Source of the DNA: Valencia hispanica
Taxonomy: Eukaryota; Chordata; Actinopteri; Cyprinodontiformes; Valenciidae
Assembly: GCA_963556495.2 (NCBI GenBank)
Contig: OY747705.1
Span: 4,345,501-4,409,500, forward strand
Reading direction: 5' to 3'
Length of the DNA stretch: 64,000 bases
The notes beneath the pieces are model-generated. The model saw nothing but the letters and a program-made list of their open reading frames with translations, made no database searches and had not been told where the DNA came from. A program made the translations under genes and the position numbers. The first letter of the stretch is position 1. Each line of letters starts with the position of its first letter. Positions 59,001 through 61,352 of this stretch are shown here, piece after piece.

Positions 59001-60216
59001 CAGTAGTGGGATTTGTTGTTGCTTCTCTGTTTCTGTGTGTTGAGGTTGATTGGACTAGCTGCACACACAAATTAGTAGTGAAGGATCTGATTGACTGACT
59101 GATTAGCACTGATTAGACAATAGTATGTCAATGTACTTCTATGATTTTTCTGCATGGAAATGTGAGAAACTGCACTTTACAGTTACATGACCAATCGCAG
59201 TTTGAACTAAAGATAGTTGTTTGCAGTGCAATTCTGTGATTTATTTGCCATTTAGCACTTGGAAACCTCTAAATCAGAGATGGTGTCTTATTACCAGAGG
59301 TGAACACTCAAGCTTTTACAAACGCTCCATTTACTAGTATACAGTGGGGTAAAAAAGTATTTAGTCAGCCACCTATTGTGCATGTTCTTCCACTTAAAAA
59401 CATAAGAGAGGTCTGTAATTTTCATCATAGGTATACCTCAACTATGAGAGACAAAATGTTATGTTTTGAAGTTGGTGGTCTCATTTATAGTTACATCTGC
59501 CAGGCTTATGAATAACTCTGCTCTTTACTGTTTAGGAATAGAGTGGCTTTAGAAAATATAGAAATTCCCTCTTCCAGGGCTCCTATGCATGAATATGGAT
59601 TAATAATTTCCTAGGTCTGGGTTTTTTTTTGGGGGGGGGGTGCGCTAGAGTATGGAGAAATGTGTATATCCAGATAAAATACCTAATCCTGTCTAACAAT
59701 TCTGTTAATCCACCTAGCTGTCCATCCATTAATGTATGCGACCTTCCATTGACTATCCAACCATCTCTTCTTTAACTCCGTTCTTCCTTCCTGGTTGTGT
59801 TTTTTCCCCCGGGTTTCGTATTGCAGCCTTTATTAACTTTAAGATTGATATAGTAAAAAATTGCTAAAAAAAAACAGACCATGGAGTGAGAGTGTAACAA
59901 AGATAGGTCAGCTGAGCAGCACACTGATATTGTTAAAGCCTTTCCAGGCAATAACTTTAACAGTCACTTTATTATTCTGAAGAAATTCCAAGGAACTGAA
60001 CTCTTATTCTGTACAAATAACACATTTTAATAAACTAAATCTTCTAACGCCCTGTATAGGAAATAACCTTAGGTTTTTATTATACATCCAATGCATTCTT
60101 ATTAATGTCTTTTTTTCTGTTTGCAGGCACGCCACTCCCCTTCCATGGTCAACCTGCCGTCCATGTTTGAGAGGAAGTACCACACGTTCACTCGGTCAAC
60201 CACCCACCTCTTCTGA
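7933..60216 (+). CDS. ect2: ect2 gene (spliced, 5' end missing), Rho guanine-nucleotide exchange factor
   Basis: ECT2 activates RhoA at the equatorial cortex to drive cytokinesis; it is recruited by centralspindlin through its BRCT domains and is nuclear in interphase. Twenty-two exons (listed separately) join in frame to about 837 residues: BRCT0 remainder plus BRCT1/2 (~1-265), hinge with basic NLS motifs (~287-370), DH domain (~380-589), PH domain (~590-727), C-terminal tail with polybasic/Cdk site (728-837). Human ECT2 is about 880-915 residues, so only the extreme N-terminus is absent. Every exon is bounded by AG and GT (once GC) and all phases agree. Introns range from 79 bp (27069-27147) to 12.6 kb (47536-60126) and are filled with transposons. 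Domain identity is from recalled vertebrate ECT2; no alignment was run. Confidence 0.95.
8599..8946. mobile_element. MITE with ~20-bp terminal inverted repeats
   Basis: The left end GCCCCTTTTCCACTAGGGTC and right end GACCCTAGTGGGAAAGAGGC are inverted copies with one or two mismatches, 348 bp end to end. The interior is non-coding. No convincing target duplication could be read, so the superfamily is undecided. Confidence 0.7.
9000..11570 (+). other. ect2 intron sequence without recognised elements
   Basis: AT-rich intron with short poly-A/T and TATA runs (for example 10896-10910). The small ORFs here have no domain I recognise. Confidence 0.4.
11571..11753 (+). CDS. ect2: ect2 exon, BRCT0/BRCT1 linker, with GC donor
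   Basis: 61 codons, phase 0 at both ends, beginning [17 protein letters not shown] and ending [14 protein letters not shown], which matches human GPPVVLNC. The acceptor follows CTCATCAG. No GT donor preserves frame: the exon must end GAG|GCGAGT, a GC-AG intron with otherwise good +3 to +6 positions. The nearest GT, at 11757 after GAGGCGA, would shift the frame into the next exon. The boundary agrees with the human GE|P junction. Confidence 0.88.
11950..12650. repeat. pyrimidine-rich CCTT microsatellite tract with internal 177-bp duplication
   Basis: Long runs of CCTT/TTCC occur at 12083-12106, 12232-12282 and 12410-12468. The interspersed unit containing TTTTTTGTTTCCTTCTG recurs at an offset of 177 bp (around 12106 and 12283). 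Both copies continue through CTGTAACTGATCCTTCC and GTCCTTCGTTCTATTTG. It lies in the GC-AG intron of ect2. Confidence 0.9.
12897..12986 (+). CDS. ect2: ect2 exon, start of BRCT1
   Basis: 30 codons, phase 0-0: [11 protein letters not shown] then [12 protein letters not shown]. The CFTGF motif carries the threonine that helps bind phosphopeptide (centralspindlin CYK4) in BRCT1 of human ECT2. The acceptor TTCTTCACAG and donor ATG|GTGAG are good. It lies just after the CCTT-rich tract of the same intron. Confidence 0.93.
13134..13241 (+). CDS. ect2: ect2 exon, BRCT1 core
   Basis: 36 codons, phase 0-0, containing [20 protein letters not shown]. The lysine in the STKVTHLVA motif corresponds to the conserved BRCT phosphate-contacting lysine. 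The acceptor is CTTGTAG and the donor AGG|GTCAGT. Conservation with human is very high (LVTLVHHMGGVIRKDF). Confidence 0.95.
14258..14331 (+). CDS. ect2: ect2 exon, end of BRCT1
   Basis: 24 codons plus two bases (phase 0 to 2). It reads [20 protein letters not shown]; the SW..KAW aromatic pair is the BRCT C-terminal helix signature. The donor is CAT|GTGAGT. The last two bases (AT) join the A at the start of the next exon to give Ile. Confidence 0.95.
14930..15490. repeat. probable interspersed repeat, family not resolved
   Basis: The stretch opens with AATGAGGTTCATGACTGGTG and GAGGCACTGACTGACGCC. It ends with a GAGGTGAGCCTCTGCACAGC and CTGCCTCAC motif, suggesting inverted CACTG/CTCAC-type ends. 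The opening resembles a teleost repeat I have seen, but the boundaries are not clear. Confidence 0.35.
15986..16116 (+). CDS. ect2: ect2 exon, BRCT1-BRCT2 junction
   Basis: 131 bp, phase 2 to 1. It reads [20 protein letters not shown] then [10 protein letters not shown], matching human [20 protein letters not shown]; this is the first strand of BRCT2. The acceptor is a long T/C tract ending TAAAG. The donor CATG|GTTTGG is unusual (T at +3), but it gives exact length agreement with the human protein. Confidence 0.92.
16295..18040. repeat. DNA repeat interrupted by a hAT element
   Basis: The sequence GATGCATTCACACCAGCTC before 16323 continues after 17693 as TCTGCCTTAATCAAACTCC and TTCATTTGGGGAGGTGTG. 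Together they read like one repeat whose end mentions a GGTGTGAATGTGC inverted partner. The hAT at 16331-17685 splits it. Confidence 0.45.
16331..17685. mobile_element. hAT-type nonautonomous element, 1355 bp
   Basis: The ends TAGAGGTGTGCC and GGCCCACCTCTA are inverted with one mismatch. They are flanked by a perfect 8-bp duplication CTGTTTAG (16323-16330, 17686-17693). The subterminal sequences contain repeated CGATTCGATT/AATCGAT motifs. The interior has no transposase; it contains a perfect 15-bp stem hairpin at 17267-17301. Confidence 0.88.
18100..18720 (-). mobile_element. decayed L2-type LINE fragment
   Basis: Minus-strand translation, with stops and frameshifts, gives [17 protein letters not shown] and [11 protein letters not shown], plus an upstream [20 protein letters not shown] stretch. 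These are the post-RT motifs of L2-type ORF2 ([26 protein letters not shown]). It is much more degraded than the copy at 22 kb. Confidence 0.65.
18913..19028 (+). CDS. ect2: ect2 exon, BRCT2
   Basis: 116 bp, phase 1 to 0. With the incoming G it reads [20 protein letters not shown] and ends KLFVVKQE, matching human CTHLVVEEN and KLYVVKQE. The donor GAG|GTGAGC is strong. Confidence 0.95.
19029..20927 (+). other. ect2 intron, no recognised element
   Basis: Mostly AT-rich. A locally CpG-richer patch at about 19640-20150 looks repeat-like but matches nothing I can name. Confidence 0.35.
20928..20990 (+). CDS. ect2: ect2 exon, end of BRCT2
   Basis: 21 codons, phase 0-0, reading [15 protein letters not shown] then MYLYEK, nearly identical to human. 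The acceptor CCTGTTTAG and donor AAAAG|GTCAGT are good. The WFWGSI motif completes the third BRCT fold. Confidence 0.96.
21132..21357 (+). CDS. ect2: ect2 exon, NLS and Cdk-site hinge
   Basis: 226 bp, phase 0 to 1. It carries [20 protein letters not shown] and later [20 protein letters not shown] followed by SNTPE. The two basic clusters are the known nuclear localisation signals of ECT2, which also take part in autoinhibition. The TP in TTPNS and in SNTPE correspond to the human Cdk1 sites T341 and T412 (numbering from memory). The exon ends G|GTAAGA, and that G becomes the first base of a Glu codon with the next exon. Confidence 0.95.
21524..21682 (+). CDS. ect2: candidate arginine-rich cassette exon of ect2
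   Basis: An open stretch of 159 bp (53 codons) sits between a strong acceptor (pyrimidine tract ending TTTATTGCAG) and a donor CAG|GTTAGC, 166 bp after the NLS exon. Entry and exit are both phase 1, exactly what the flanking exons need, so it can be included or skipped without a frameshift. About 16 of its first 33 residues are Arg or Lys, with [20 protein letters not shown] as the core; the rest is Gln/Glu-rich. I know of no counterpart in mammalian ECT2. It may be a chance ORF. An L2 insertion begins only 17 bp after the donor. Confidence 0.4.
21699..22080 (-). mobile_element. L2-type LINE 3' tail, antisense to ect2
   Basis: Read on the minus strand this is the teleost L2 3' UTR end. It contains GGAGGTTTCTTCCTGTTAAA, the CTACATGCTTGCTCAGTATG region, TTGTGAATTGGCGCTATA and a terminal GAATTGAA-type repeat at 21699. 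The same tail occurs at 34771, 36211, 43531 and 56076. It abuts an oppositely oriented ORF2 segment. Confidence 0.85.
22085..24183 (+). mobile_element. L2-type LINE ORF2 and partial 3' UTR (reverse transcriptase, dead)
   Basis: The reverse transcriptase motifs appear in order: [28 protein letters not shown] (catalytic Asp), [13 protein letters not shown] and YADDTQLYL (catalytic Asp pair), then LDYCNSL and [13 protein letters not shown]. There is a frameshift near 22310, a TAG at 23699 and a TAA at 23777. The 5' endonuclease domain is missing. The 3' UTR stops at CTCTCAGTG without the GAATTG tail, which instead lies inverted at 21699-22080. Flanking TGTTCAA (21692-21698, 24184-24190) is a plausible target duplication for the pair. 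Confidence 0.88.
24191..24703. mobile_element. TIR DNA element (family also at 62040-62380)
   Basis: The left end TAGGCCCATTTCCTCTAGA and right end GATAGTGGAAACGGGCCTA are imperfect inverted copies. The interior AATTTGCTAAGGCGTC ... ACAACCAATCAGCATGACTT is shared with 62040-62380. It is non-coding. No clear target duplication was seen. Confidence 0.65.
24704..25495 (+). other. ect2 intron, nothing recognised
   Basis: Intronic sequence between the 24.2-kb TIR element and the DH exon. No element boundary or coding signal seen. Confidence 0.4.
25496..25620 (+). CDS. ect2: ect2 exon, start of DH domain
   Basis: 125 bp, phase 1 to 0. With the incoming G it starts [19 protein letters not shown] and then [19 protein letters not shown]. 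The latter is conserved region 1 of the Dbl-homology fold: the ELYQTE glutamate contacts Rho switch I. The acceptor CTTCCTCCAG and donor CAG|GTATGT are strong. Confidence 0.96.
25709..25729. repeat. short (GT)n microsatellite
   Basis: About ten GT units in the intron after the first DH exon. Confidence 0.9.
26569..26800 (+). mobile_element. tRNA-derived SINE, degenerate
   Basis: It contains GCAGTTGGAAGGTTGCAGG followed by TTTAATTCCAGC, a B-box-like segment of the common fish tRNA-derived SINE. Next come CCCCTTGTCATGTC, CCCCTGGGCCAAAGCACTCA and AAAGCGCTTCGGG. The order agrees with that family; the A box is poorly preserved. Confidence 0.7.
26949..27068 (+). CDS. ect2: ect2 exon, DH domain
   Basis: 40 codons, phase 0-0. 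It reads [20 protein letters not shown] then [20 protein letters not shown], matching human [21 protein letters not shown]. The acceptor CTTCCCAG and donor AAAG|GTAGA define it. It is separated from the next exon by the shortest intron of the gene (79 bp). Confidence 0.96.
27148..27216 (+). CDS. ect2: ect2 exon, DH domain
   Basis: 23 codons, phase 0-0: [20 protein letters not shown] then LKY. The human counterpart is DDLEDLIVNWDESKSIGDIFLKY. The donor TAT|GTGAGT is strong and the acceptor is GCTCACCAG. Confidence 0.95.
27340..27450 (+). CDS. ect2: ect2 exon, DH domain
   Basis: 37 codons, phase 0-0: [20 protein letters not shown], then [17 protein letters not shown]. It is nearly identical to the human segment ([15 protein letters not shown]). 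The acceptor TTTCCTCAG and donor AAG|GTGAGG are strong. Confidence 0.96.
27451..28220 (+). other. ect2 intron, nothing recognised
   Basis: No repeat boundary or exon signal that I can support. Confidence 0.4.
28225..28855 (-). mobile_element. decayed Tc1-like transposase fragment
   Basis: The minus strand reads LTGRARRALIR-like and LEDLQRS-like segments near 28780-28700. Further on it reads [18 protein letters not shown] and [17 protein letters not shown] (28390-28220), matching [15 protein letters not shown] and [17 protein letters not shown] of the 30-kb Tc1. Many stops and gaps are present and no TIRs were found. Confidence 0.65.
28856..30088 (+). other. ect2 intron, repeat-like but unassigned
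   Basis: The stretch 29390-29760 (GGACACGCCCCTTATTATTC, CATTGGAGTCAATGGGAAC) resembles a dispersed teleost DNA repeat, but no ends could be defined. No exon is recognised. Confidence 0.3.
30091..31676 (+). mobile_element. Tc1-like transposon with long TIRs, nearly intact
   Basis: The ends CAGTGGCTTGCAAAAGTATT and its inverse are flanked by TA on both sides. The inverted repeats extend about 200 bp (the ACGTGAGAAATGGAACTAAA arm recurs inverted near 31540). The transposase starts [20 protein letters not shown] (30460) and includes the paired helix-turn-helix and SDETK (first Asp). Two frame changes follow (around 30940 and 31045). It ends with [17 protein letters not shown] and [10 protein letters not shown] (Glu) and a stop at 31457-31459. 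It is 1586 bp, the normal Tc1 length. Confidence 0.94.
31747..31843 (+). CDS. ect2: ect2 exon, DH conserved region 3
   Basis: 97 bp, phase 0 to 1. It reads [20 protein letters not shown] then [12 protein letters not shown]. The [10 protein letters not shown] motif is the main Rho-contacting helix of the Dbl-homology fold. Its acceptor (TTGAACCAACAG) has a poor pyrimidine tract, and a 1.6-kb Tc1 element ends only 70 bp upstream. Confidence 0.95.
32075..32156 (+). CDS. ect2: ect2 exon, DH domain
   Basis: 82 bp, phase 1 to 2. With the incoming G it encodes [20 protein letters not shown] then ESLKEVM. The human segment is DLKKHTADENPDKSTLEKAIGSLKEVM. The acceptor CCTTTTTGTAG and donor GAC|GTAAGT are good. 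A LINE fragment starts about 30 bp downstream. Confidence 0.95.
32187..32720 (-). mobile_element. non-LTR retrotransposon fragment (RTE/Rex-like, class uncertain)
   Basis: The minus strand reads [40 protein letters not shown] and [12 protein letters not shown], then a LLRLLPPR-like end. This is the C-terminal piece of a common teleost LINE ORF2. It starts about 30 bp after an ect2 exon donor. It is 5'-truncated and contains stops. Confidence 0.65.
32721..33424 (+). other. ect2 intron, nothing recognised
   Basis: AT-rich intronic sequence with no exon or element boundary that I can support. Confidence 0.4.
33425..34770 (+). mobile_element. decayed Tc1-like transposon, 3' end replaced by an L2 tail
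   Basis: The left end is TA|CAGTGCCTATAAAAAGAATTC. Transposase remnants are readable across stops: [16 protein letters not shown] (34206), [24 protein letters not shown] text at 34460-34520, and [11 protein letters not shown] (34540). The right TIR is missing: at about 34770 the sequence changes directly to an L2 3' tail. Confidence 0.8.
34771..35008 (+). mobile_element. L2-type LINE 3' tail
   Basis: It begins CATGCTCAGTATGAGGGATT and contains GCAATCTGCTGGGATTCC. It ends GCTATATAAATAACCTGAAT with a degenerate GAATTG tail. It is severely 5'-truncated and inserted into the Tc1 remnant just upstream of the exon at 35052. Confidence 0.8.
35052..35130 (+). CDS. ect2: ect2 exon, end of DH domain
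   Basis: 79 bp, phase 2 to 0. It reads [20 protein letters not shown] then EVDGCP, identical to human apart from one or two residues. This is the final DH helix leading into the PH domain. The donor CCT|GTAAGT is strong. Confidence 0.96.
35353..35472 (+). CDS. ect2: ect2 exon, start of PH domain
   Basis: 40 codons, phase 0-0: [20 protein letters not shown], then [20 protein letters not shown]. The [11 protein letters not shown] strand is the typical PH beta-strand motif. The acceptor TTCTCAG is good; the donor GAG|GTGACA is moderate. Confidence 0.96.
35473..36208 (+). other. ect2 intron, nothing recognised
   Basis: No element or exon seen. Confidence 0.4.
36211..36418 (+). mobile_element. 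L2-type LINE 3' tail
   Basis: GGAAAGTCTGCATCAACGGG through TGTGAATTGGCGCTATATAA, then a (GAATT)n end. Very close to the minus-strand copy at 21699-22080. Confidence 0.85.
36425..37320 (+). mobile_element. second L2-type LINE subfamily, internally deleted
   Basis: It reads [20 protein letters not shown] and [16 protein letters not shown] (RT motifs B and C), then a gap, then [24 protein letters not shown] and [20 protein letters not shown] text. The 3' end is AAAGCACTTTGAATTACTTT and GTTCTATACAGAAACTTG. Stops are present. It differs from the 22-kb copy in both ORF and 3' end. Confidence 0.75.
37321..38115 (+). other. ect2 intron, nothing recognised
   Basis: No repeat or exon boundary supported. 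Confidence 0.4.
38116..38254 (+). CDS. ect2: ect2 exon, PH domain
   Basis: 139 bp, phase 0 to 1. It reads [20 protein letters not shown], a proline run (PPPPLKH), then [17 protein letters not shown]. The human counterpart is [27 protein letters not shown]. The acceptor TCTGCAG and donor GAAG|GTAACA define it. Confidence 0.95.
38630..38835 (+). repeat. LINE 3'-UTR-like repeat (related to 49570-49730)
   Basis: It contains GATCTGGATCATCCCCAAAA, TTGAGTTATGTTGCTAACCA and AACATAACCTCCTCGGCAGG. The same motif order occurs at 49570-49730 (GAGTTATGTTGCTAACAGAC). This resembles a teleost RTE-type LINE 3' end; the class is an inference. Confidence 0.55.
38836..40730 (+). other. ect2 intron, nothing recognised
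   Basis: No exon or repeat boundary supported over this stretch. Confidence 0.35.
40735..41420 (-). mobile_element. LINE ORF2 C-terminal fragment (Rex1-like)
   Basis: The minus strand encodes [54 protein letters not shown] and, after a stop, ...[11 protein letters not shown] and [14 protein letters not shown]. The 3' end is the AATTCTTTATTGATCC region at 40740. These are post-RT motifs; no YADD remains. The Rex1/Babar assignment is tentative. Confidence 0.7.
41529..42094. mobile_element. MITE-like element with imperfect TIRs
   Basis: The left end GGCAGACCTAGCCTGG and right end CCAGGCTAAGGCAGACC are imperfect inverted partners. The interior is CpG-richer than the surroundings and non-coding. 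No target duplication was read. Confidence 0.5.
42486..42625 (-). mobile_element. LINE 3' tail (Rex1-like)
   Basis: GATAGACCTTTATTGTCCAA and GGGGAAATT, the reverse of a typical fish LINE end, followed by AT-rich sequence. Short and truncated. Confidence 0.45.
42640..43360 (-). mobile_element. decayed Tc1-like transposase
   Basis: The minus strand reads [20 protein letters not shown] (43280), then [13 protein letters not shown] (42960). It then reads [19 protein letters not shown] and [18 protein letters not shown] (42800-42690). These correspond to the Tc1 [21 protein letters not shown] and C-terminal motifs. Several stops and frameshifts are present; TIRs were not identified. Confidence 0.65.
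43531..43691 (+). mobile_element. L2-type LINE 3' tail
   Basis: TGACTCCATGTAATCTCCTG through GAATTGGCGCTGTATAAATA and AACTGAATTGAATT. Severely 5'-truncated copy. Confidence 0.8.
44054..44208 (+). CDS. ect2: ect2 exon, end of PH domain
   Basis: 155 bp, phase 1 to 0. It includes [20 protein letters not shown] and [19 protein letters not shown]. The conserved tryptophan near the end belongs to the PH C-terminal alpha helix. The donor GCG|GTGAGA is good. Confidence 0.95.
44209..45340 (+). other. ect2 intron, nothing recognised
   Basis: No repeat boundary or exon supported. Confidence 0.4.
45341..45448 (+). CDS. ect2: ect2 exon, C-terminal tail 1
   Basis: 36 codons, phase 0-0: [20 protein letters not shown] then [16 protein letters not shown]. 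The human counterpart is [22 protein letters not shown]. It begins the basic region used for plasma-membrane binding. The acceptor TTGTAACCAG and donor AAAAAG|GTAATA define it. Confidence 0.95.
46055..46420 (+). repeat. unclassified repeat, inverted partner at 63660-64000
   Basis: It contains GCCGTCCTGTGGGTATGGAG, TCTTGTATTTTCAACTCACC, ACATCAGAAAATAAAATTCA and GGGCTTCTACTTGGTACTCG. The reverse complement of 63660-64000 carries the same motifs in the same order at high similarity. No ORF or terminal structure identifies a class. Confidence 0.7.
46691..47060. mobile_element. partial hAT-like repeat
   Basis: It starts TAGGCCTGTCATGATAACAA then GGACGATAAATTGCCCCAG, the left end of a common fish nonautonomous hAT family as I recall it. 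The partner TIR was not found, so the right boundary is approximate. Confidence 0.5.
47401..47535 (+). CDS. ect2: ect2 exon, polybasic cluster with Cdk site
   Basis: 45 codons, phase 0-0. It reads [19 protein letters not shown] then a Ser-rich stretch ending CSSSTLA. TKTPKR matches the human Cdk1 site in the polybasic cluster (around T814/T815, from memory), which controls release from the membrane in metaphase. The acceptor TGTTTAG and donor GCT|GTAAGT are strong. Either terminal exon (56655 or 60127) can follow in frame. Confidence 0.94.
47536..49569 (+). other. ect2 intron, nothing recognised
   Basis: A short (ATT)n run lies near 47570. The small ORFs here (for example 48099-48471) have no domain I recognise. 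Confidence 0.35.
49570..49730 (+). repeat. LINE 3'-UTR-like repeat
   Basis: Shares CATTGCGGACATTTAGTG, TTGAGTTATGTTGCTAAC and a final TCCTGGTGGAGGTAAAAA with the copy at 38630-38835. Confidence 0.55.
49731..51414 (+). other. ect2 intron, nothing recognised
   Basis: No element ends or exon signals supported. Confidence 0.35.
51429..53671 (-). mobile_element. Tc1-like transposon (middle of the nest)
   Basis: The ends CACTACTCACAATAAGTTAG and its inverse at 53671 are flanked by TA (51427-51428, 53672-53673) that belongs to the outer element's TIR. The minus-strand transposase C-terminal half is readable from 52373: [29 protein letters not shown] (Asp), [14 protein letters not shown] (Glu) and [11 protein letters not shown] with a stop near 51637. 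Its N-terminal helix-turn-helix coding region is missing and is replaced by the inner element. Confidence 0.85.
52372..53521 (+). mobile_element. Tc1-like transposon (innermost), 5'-truncated
   Basis: The + strand transposase is open from about 52372 and lacks its start: [26 protein letters not shown] (AT-hook-like), then [17 protein letters not shown] (Asp), a TAG at 52968, [13 protein letters not shown] (second Asp position replaced by Tyr) and [14 protein letters not shown] (Glu), ending at a TGA at 53343-53345. The right TIR is CAAAACTTTTGCCCACAACTG followed by TA. The left TIR and first ~15-20 codons are gone. Confidence 0.85.
55042..56075 (+). other. ect2 intron, nothing recognised
   Basis: No domain or element end was recognised. 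Confidence 0.35.
56076..56352 (+). mobile_element. L2-type LINE 3' tail
   Basis: GGAGGTTTCTTCCTGTTAAA, CTACATGCTTGCTCAGTATG, GAATTGGCGCTATATAAATA and a (GAATT)n end. It lies 300 bp before the alternative terminal exon. Confidence 0.87.
56655..57170 (+). CDS. ect2: candidate alternative terminal exon of ect2
   Basis: A long pyrimidine tract ending GCGCTTCAG precedes an open reading frame of 171 codons plus TGA. It is phase 0, as needed after the exon at 47401-47535. It starts [16 protein letters not shown] and is Ser/Pro-rich. It contains SRIP at residues 33-36 (an SxIP motif) and three S/T-P-x-K/R sites (residues 44-47, 90-93, 161-164). It could end the protein here, bypassing 60127-60216. 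Alternatively it could be a cassette using the in-frame CAG|GTGGAG near 57109. A poly(A) signal AATAAA lies at 57876. I do not recall this tail from mammalian ECT2. Confidence 0.5.
   Translation: MPRSASTFSLNESGKNSAVVQRSNSLDHPPVKSRIPVCIRTPCTPTKRPSSYIVSESTKGPDLKYSSIIQEYKFTSQAALMIQPNSSPPSPQKSTFTQAVHSSTPLTNVQPKSDQDLSRPLTSGSFQPRAPAPQSVNINPRVFSESCRDPQVEPRPAVLTSPRRETDLNHS
57171..58574 (+). other. candidate alternative 3' UTR or intron, nothing else recognised
   Basis: It follows the stop of the alternative exon. It contains AATAAA at 57876. No transposon is recognised until the repeat at 58575. Confidence 0.35.
57876..57881 (+). promoter_or_regulatory. possible polyadenylation signal for the alternative ect2 terminal exon
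   Basis: An AATAAA hexamer about 700 bp after the stop at 57170. It would serve a short transcript ending in the alternative exon. A hexamer alone is weak evidence. Confidence 0.25.
58575..58935. repeat. DNA-transposon-like repeat (partner of 7036-7498)
   Basis: Shares CCCAAAATGCTGTCAGAC, GCAGCCTAGCGCGG, GCACATGCCTGAGTA and CATGCCTGTCTGGACTTTTT with the first copy, in the same orientation. The left end is truncated. Confidence 0.65.
59342..59470. mobile_element. solo Tc1-like terminal fragment
   Basis: TA|CAGTGGGGTAAAAAAGTATT, TAGTCAGCCACC and ACTATGAGAGACAAAATG are the first ~130 bp of a Tc1 TIR region. No transposase or partner TIR follows. Confidence 0.65.
60127..60216 (+). CDS. ect2: ect2 canonical last exon
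   Basis: 29 codons plus TGA, phase 0 entry, after a T-rich tract ending TTTGCAG. It reads [20 protein letters not shown] then FTRSTTHLF. The human end is LVSLPSFFERRSHTLSRSTTHLI, so this is the conserved C-terminus. It lies 12.6 kb from the preceding conserved exon, the longest intron of the gene. Confidence 0.95.
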   Translation, partial: ARHSPSMVNLPSMFERKYHTFTRSTTHLF

Positions 60217-61352
60217 TACGTTTCTGGTTTTTGAACCAACTTTGTCTACCATCGAGATTAACTCTGTGTGTAGTTAAATCAGCAGTGATGTAGGGCCGAC
60301 TTTTCCATGCTGAAACCCTGGATGGTCTTTCCACATGCAGGAAATGACATCTACCAGTATTTTTTGAGACACTATCGGCTGATATTGATCCGCTATCAGA
60401 ATTGTTGTGTTTTCAGTGTTATGAGCAGAGAGGGATGAAGACGATAAACCAGTTGTTCATCATCCTGATGCCGGTTCTGGAGCACAACCCATTGATGTGG
60501 CTCCTAGCTGGAGTGGTACTTTGTGATGCTGGGGACTGAAGGAGAGGGACGGGAAGGTTCACTGCACATAAAAAAAGGAAATGAAGGAGACTGTTTGTGT
60601 TACTTTTTGCTGATGTCCTACATTAACATGGACCACTTCTGTTCTTGTGATTGGCCAGTTTCCTGTGTATGCTTTGTTTATTGGCTTGTTGACGGTAACT
60701 GTAGATGAGGGCTTCATATCTATTCTTCGCCTGTCTCTGGATGTCTCTGGAGTTGTCTAATATTTGTTCGCTGATGTAATATTAATTTCCAAGTTTAGGC
60801 TTTTCTATTTAACCAGTTAGTGTTCAAGTCTTCCTGAAATGACTAAATTCTGTAAAAAATTTCTTTTACTGACCTTTTTTTTAAATTCTTTCTTTAAATA
60901 TAGACAAACTTCTATATTAACTGACATGTTGTTTTTAGTGGGGGAGAGGTGGTTTAACCGGGAATTACAGTCTTCTGCATGTAAACTTATTACAGTTTAC
61001 AGCTTTTATAAAGCTATTTTAACACGAGGTTGGGAAGAATAAAAGCATATTAGTCTTCTTTCATTACCATTTGCAATGTGTAGGTGTGTTCTATCACTGT
61101 ATATATTTATTTTTTATGAATAGTTAGACTGTGGCCAATCTTTTTATTGCTATTTAAGTTCATTCTGATTTTGTCTAATTTCTCTTTACTGTTTGTCAAT
61201 AGTTATTTTATCTCCATATTAAATGCACTTAAACATGGCTTTTTTCACCTTGTGTGTACGTCTTTTATAACCAGGCCATGAAAAGAAATAATCTGAACTT
61301 TAATTTGTAGGGGTGCTGATGAAATATGGTAAATCACTGGTGTGAAAATAAA
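60217..61352 (+). other. ect2: ect2 3' untranslated region (approximate)
   Basis: AT-rich sequence after the stop with poly(A) hexamers AATAAA at 61038-61043 and 61347-61352, and another (AATAAA in CCTAATAAAG) near 61740. The true cleavage site cannot be chosen from sequence. No transposon is recognisable in it. Confidence 0.55.
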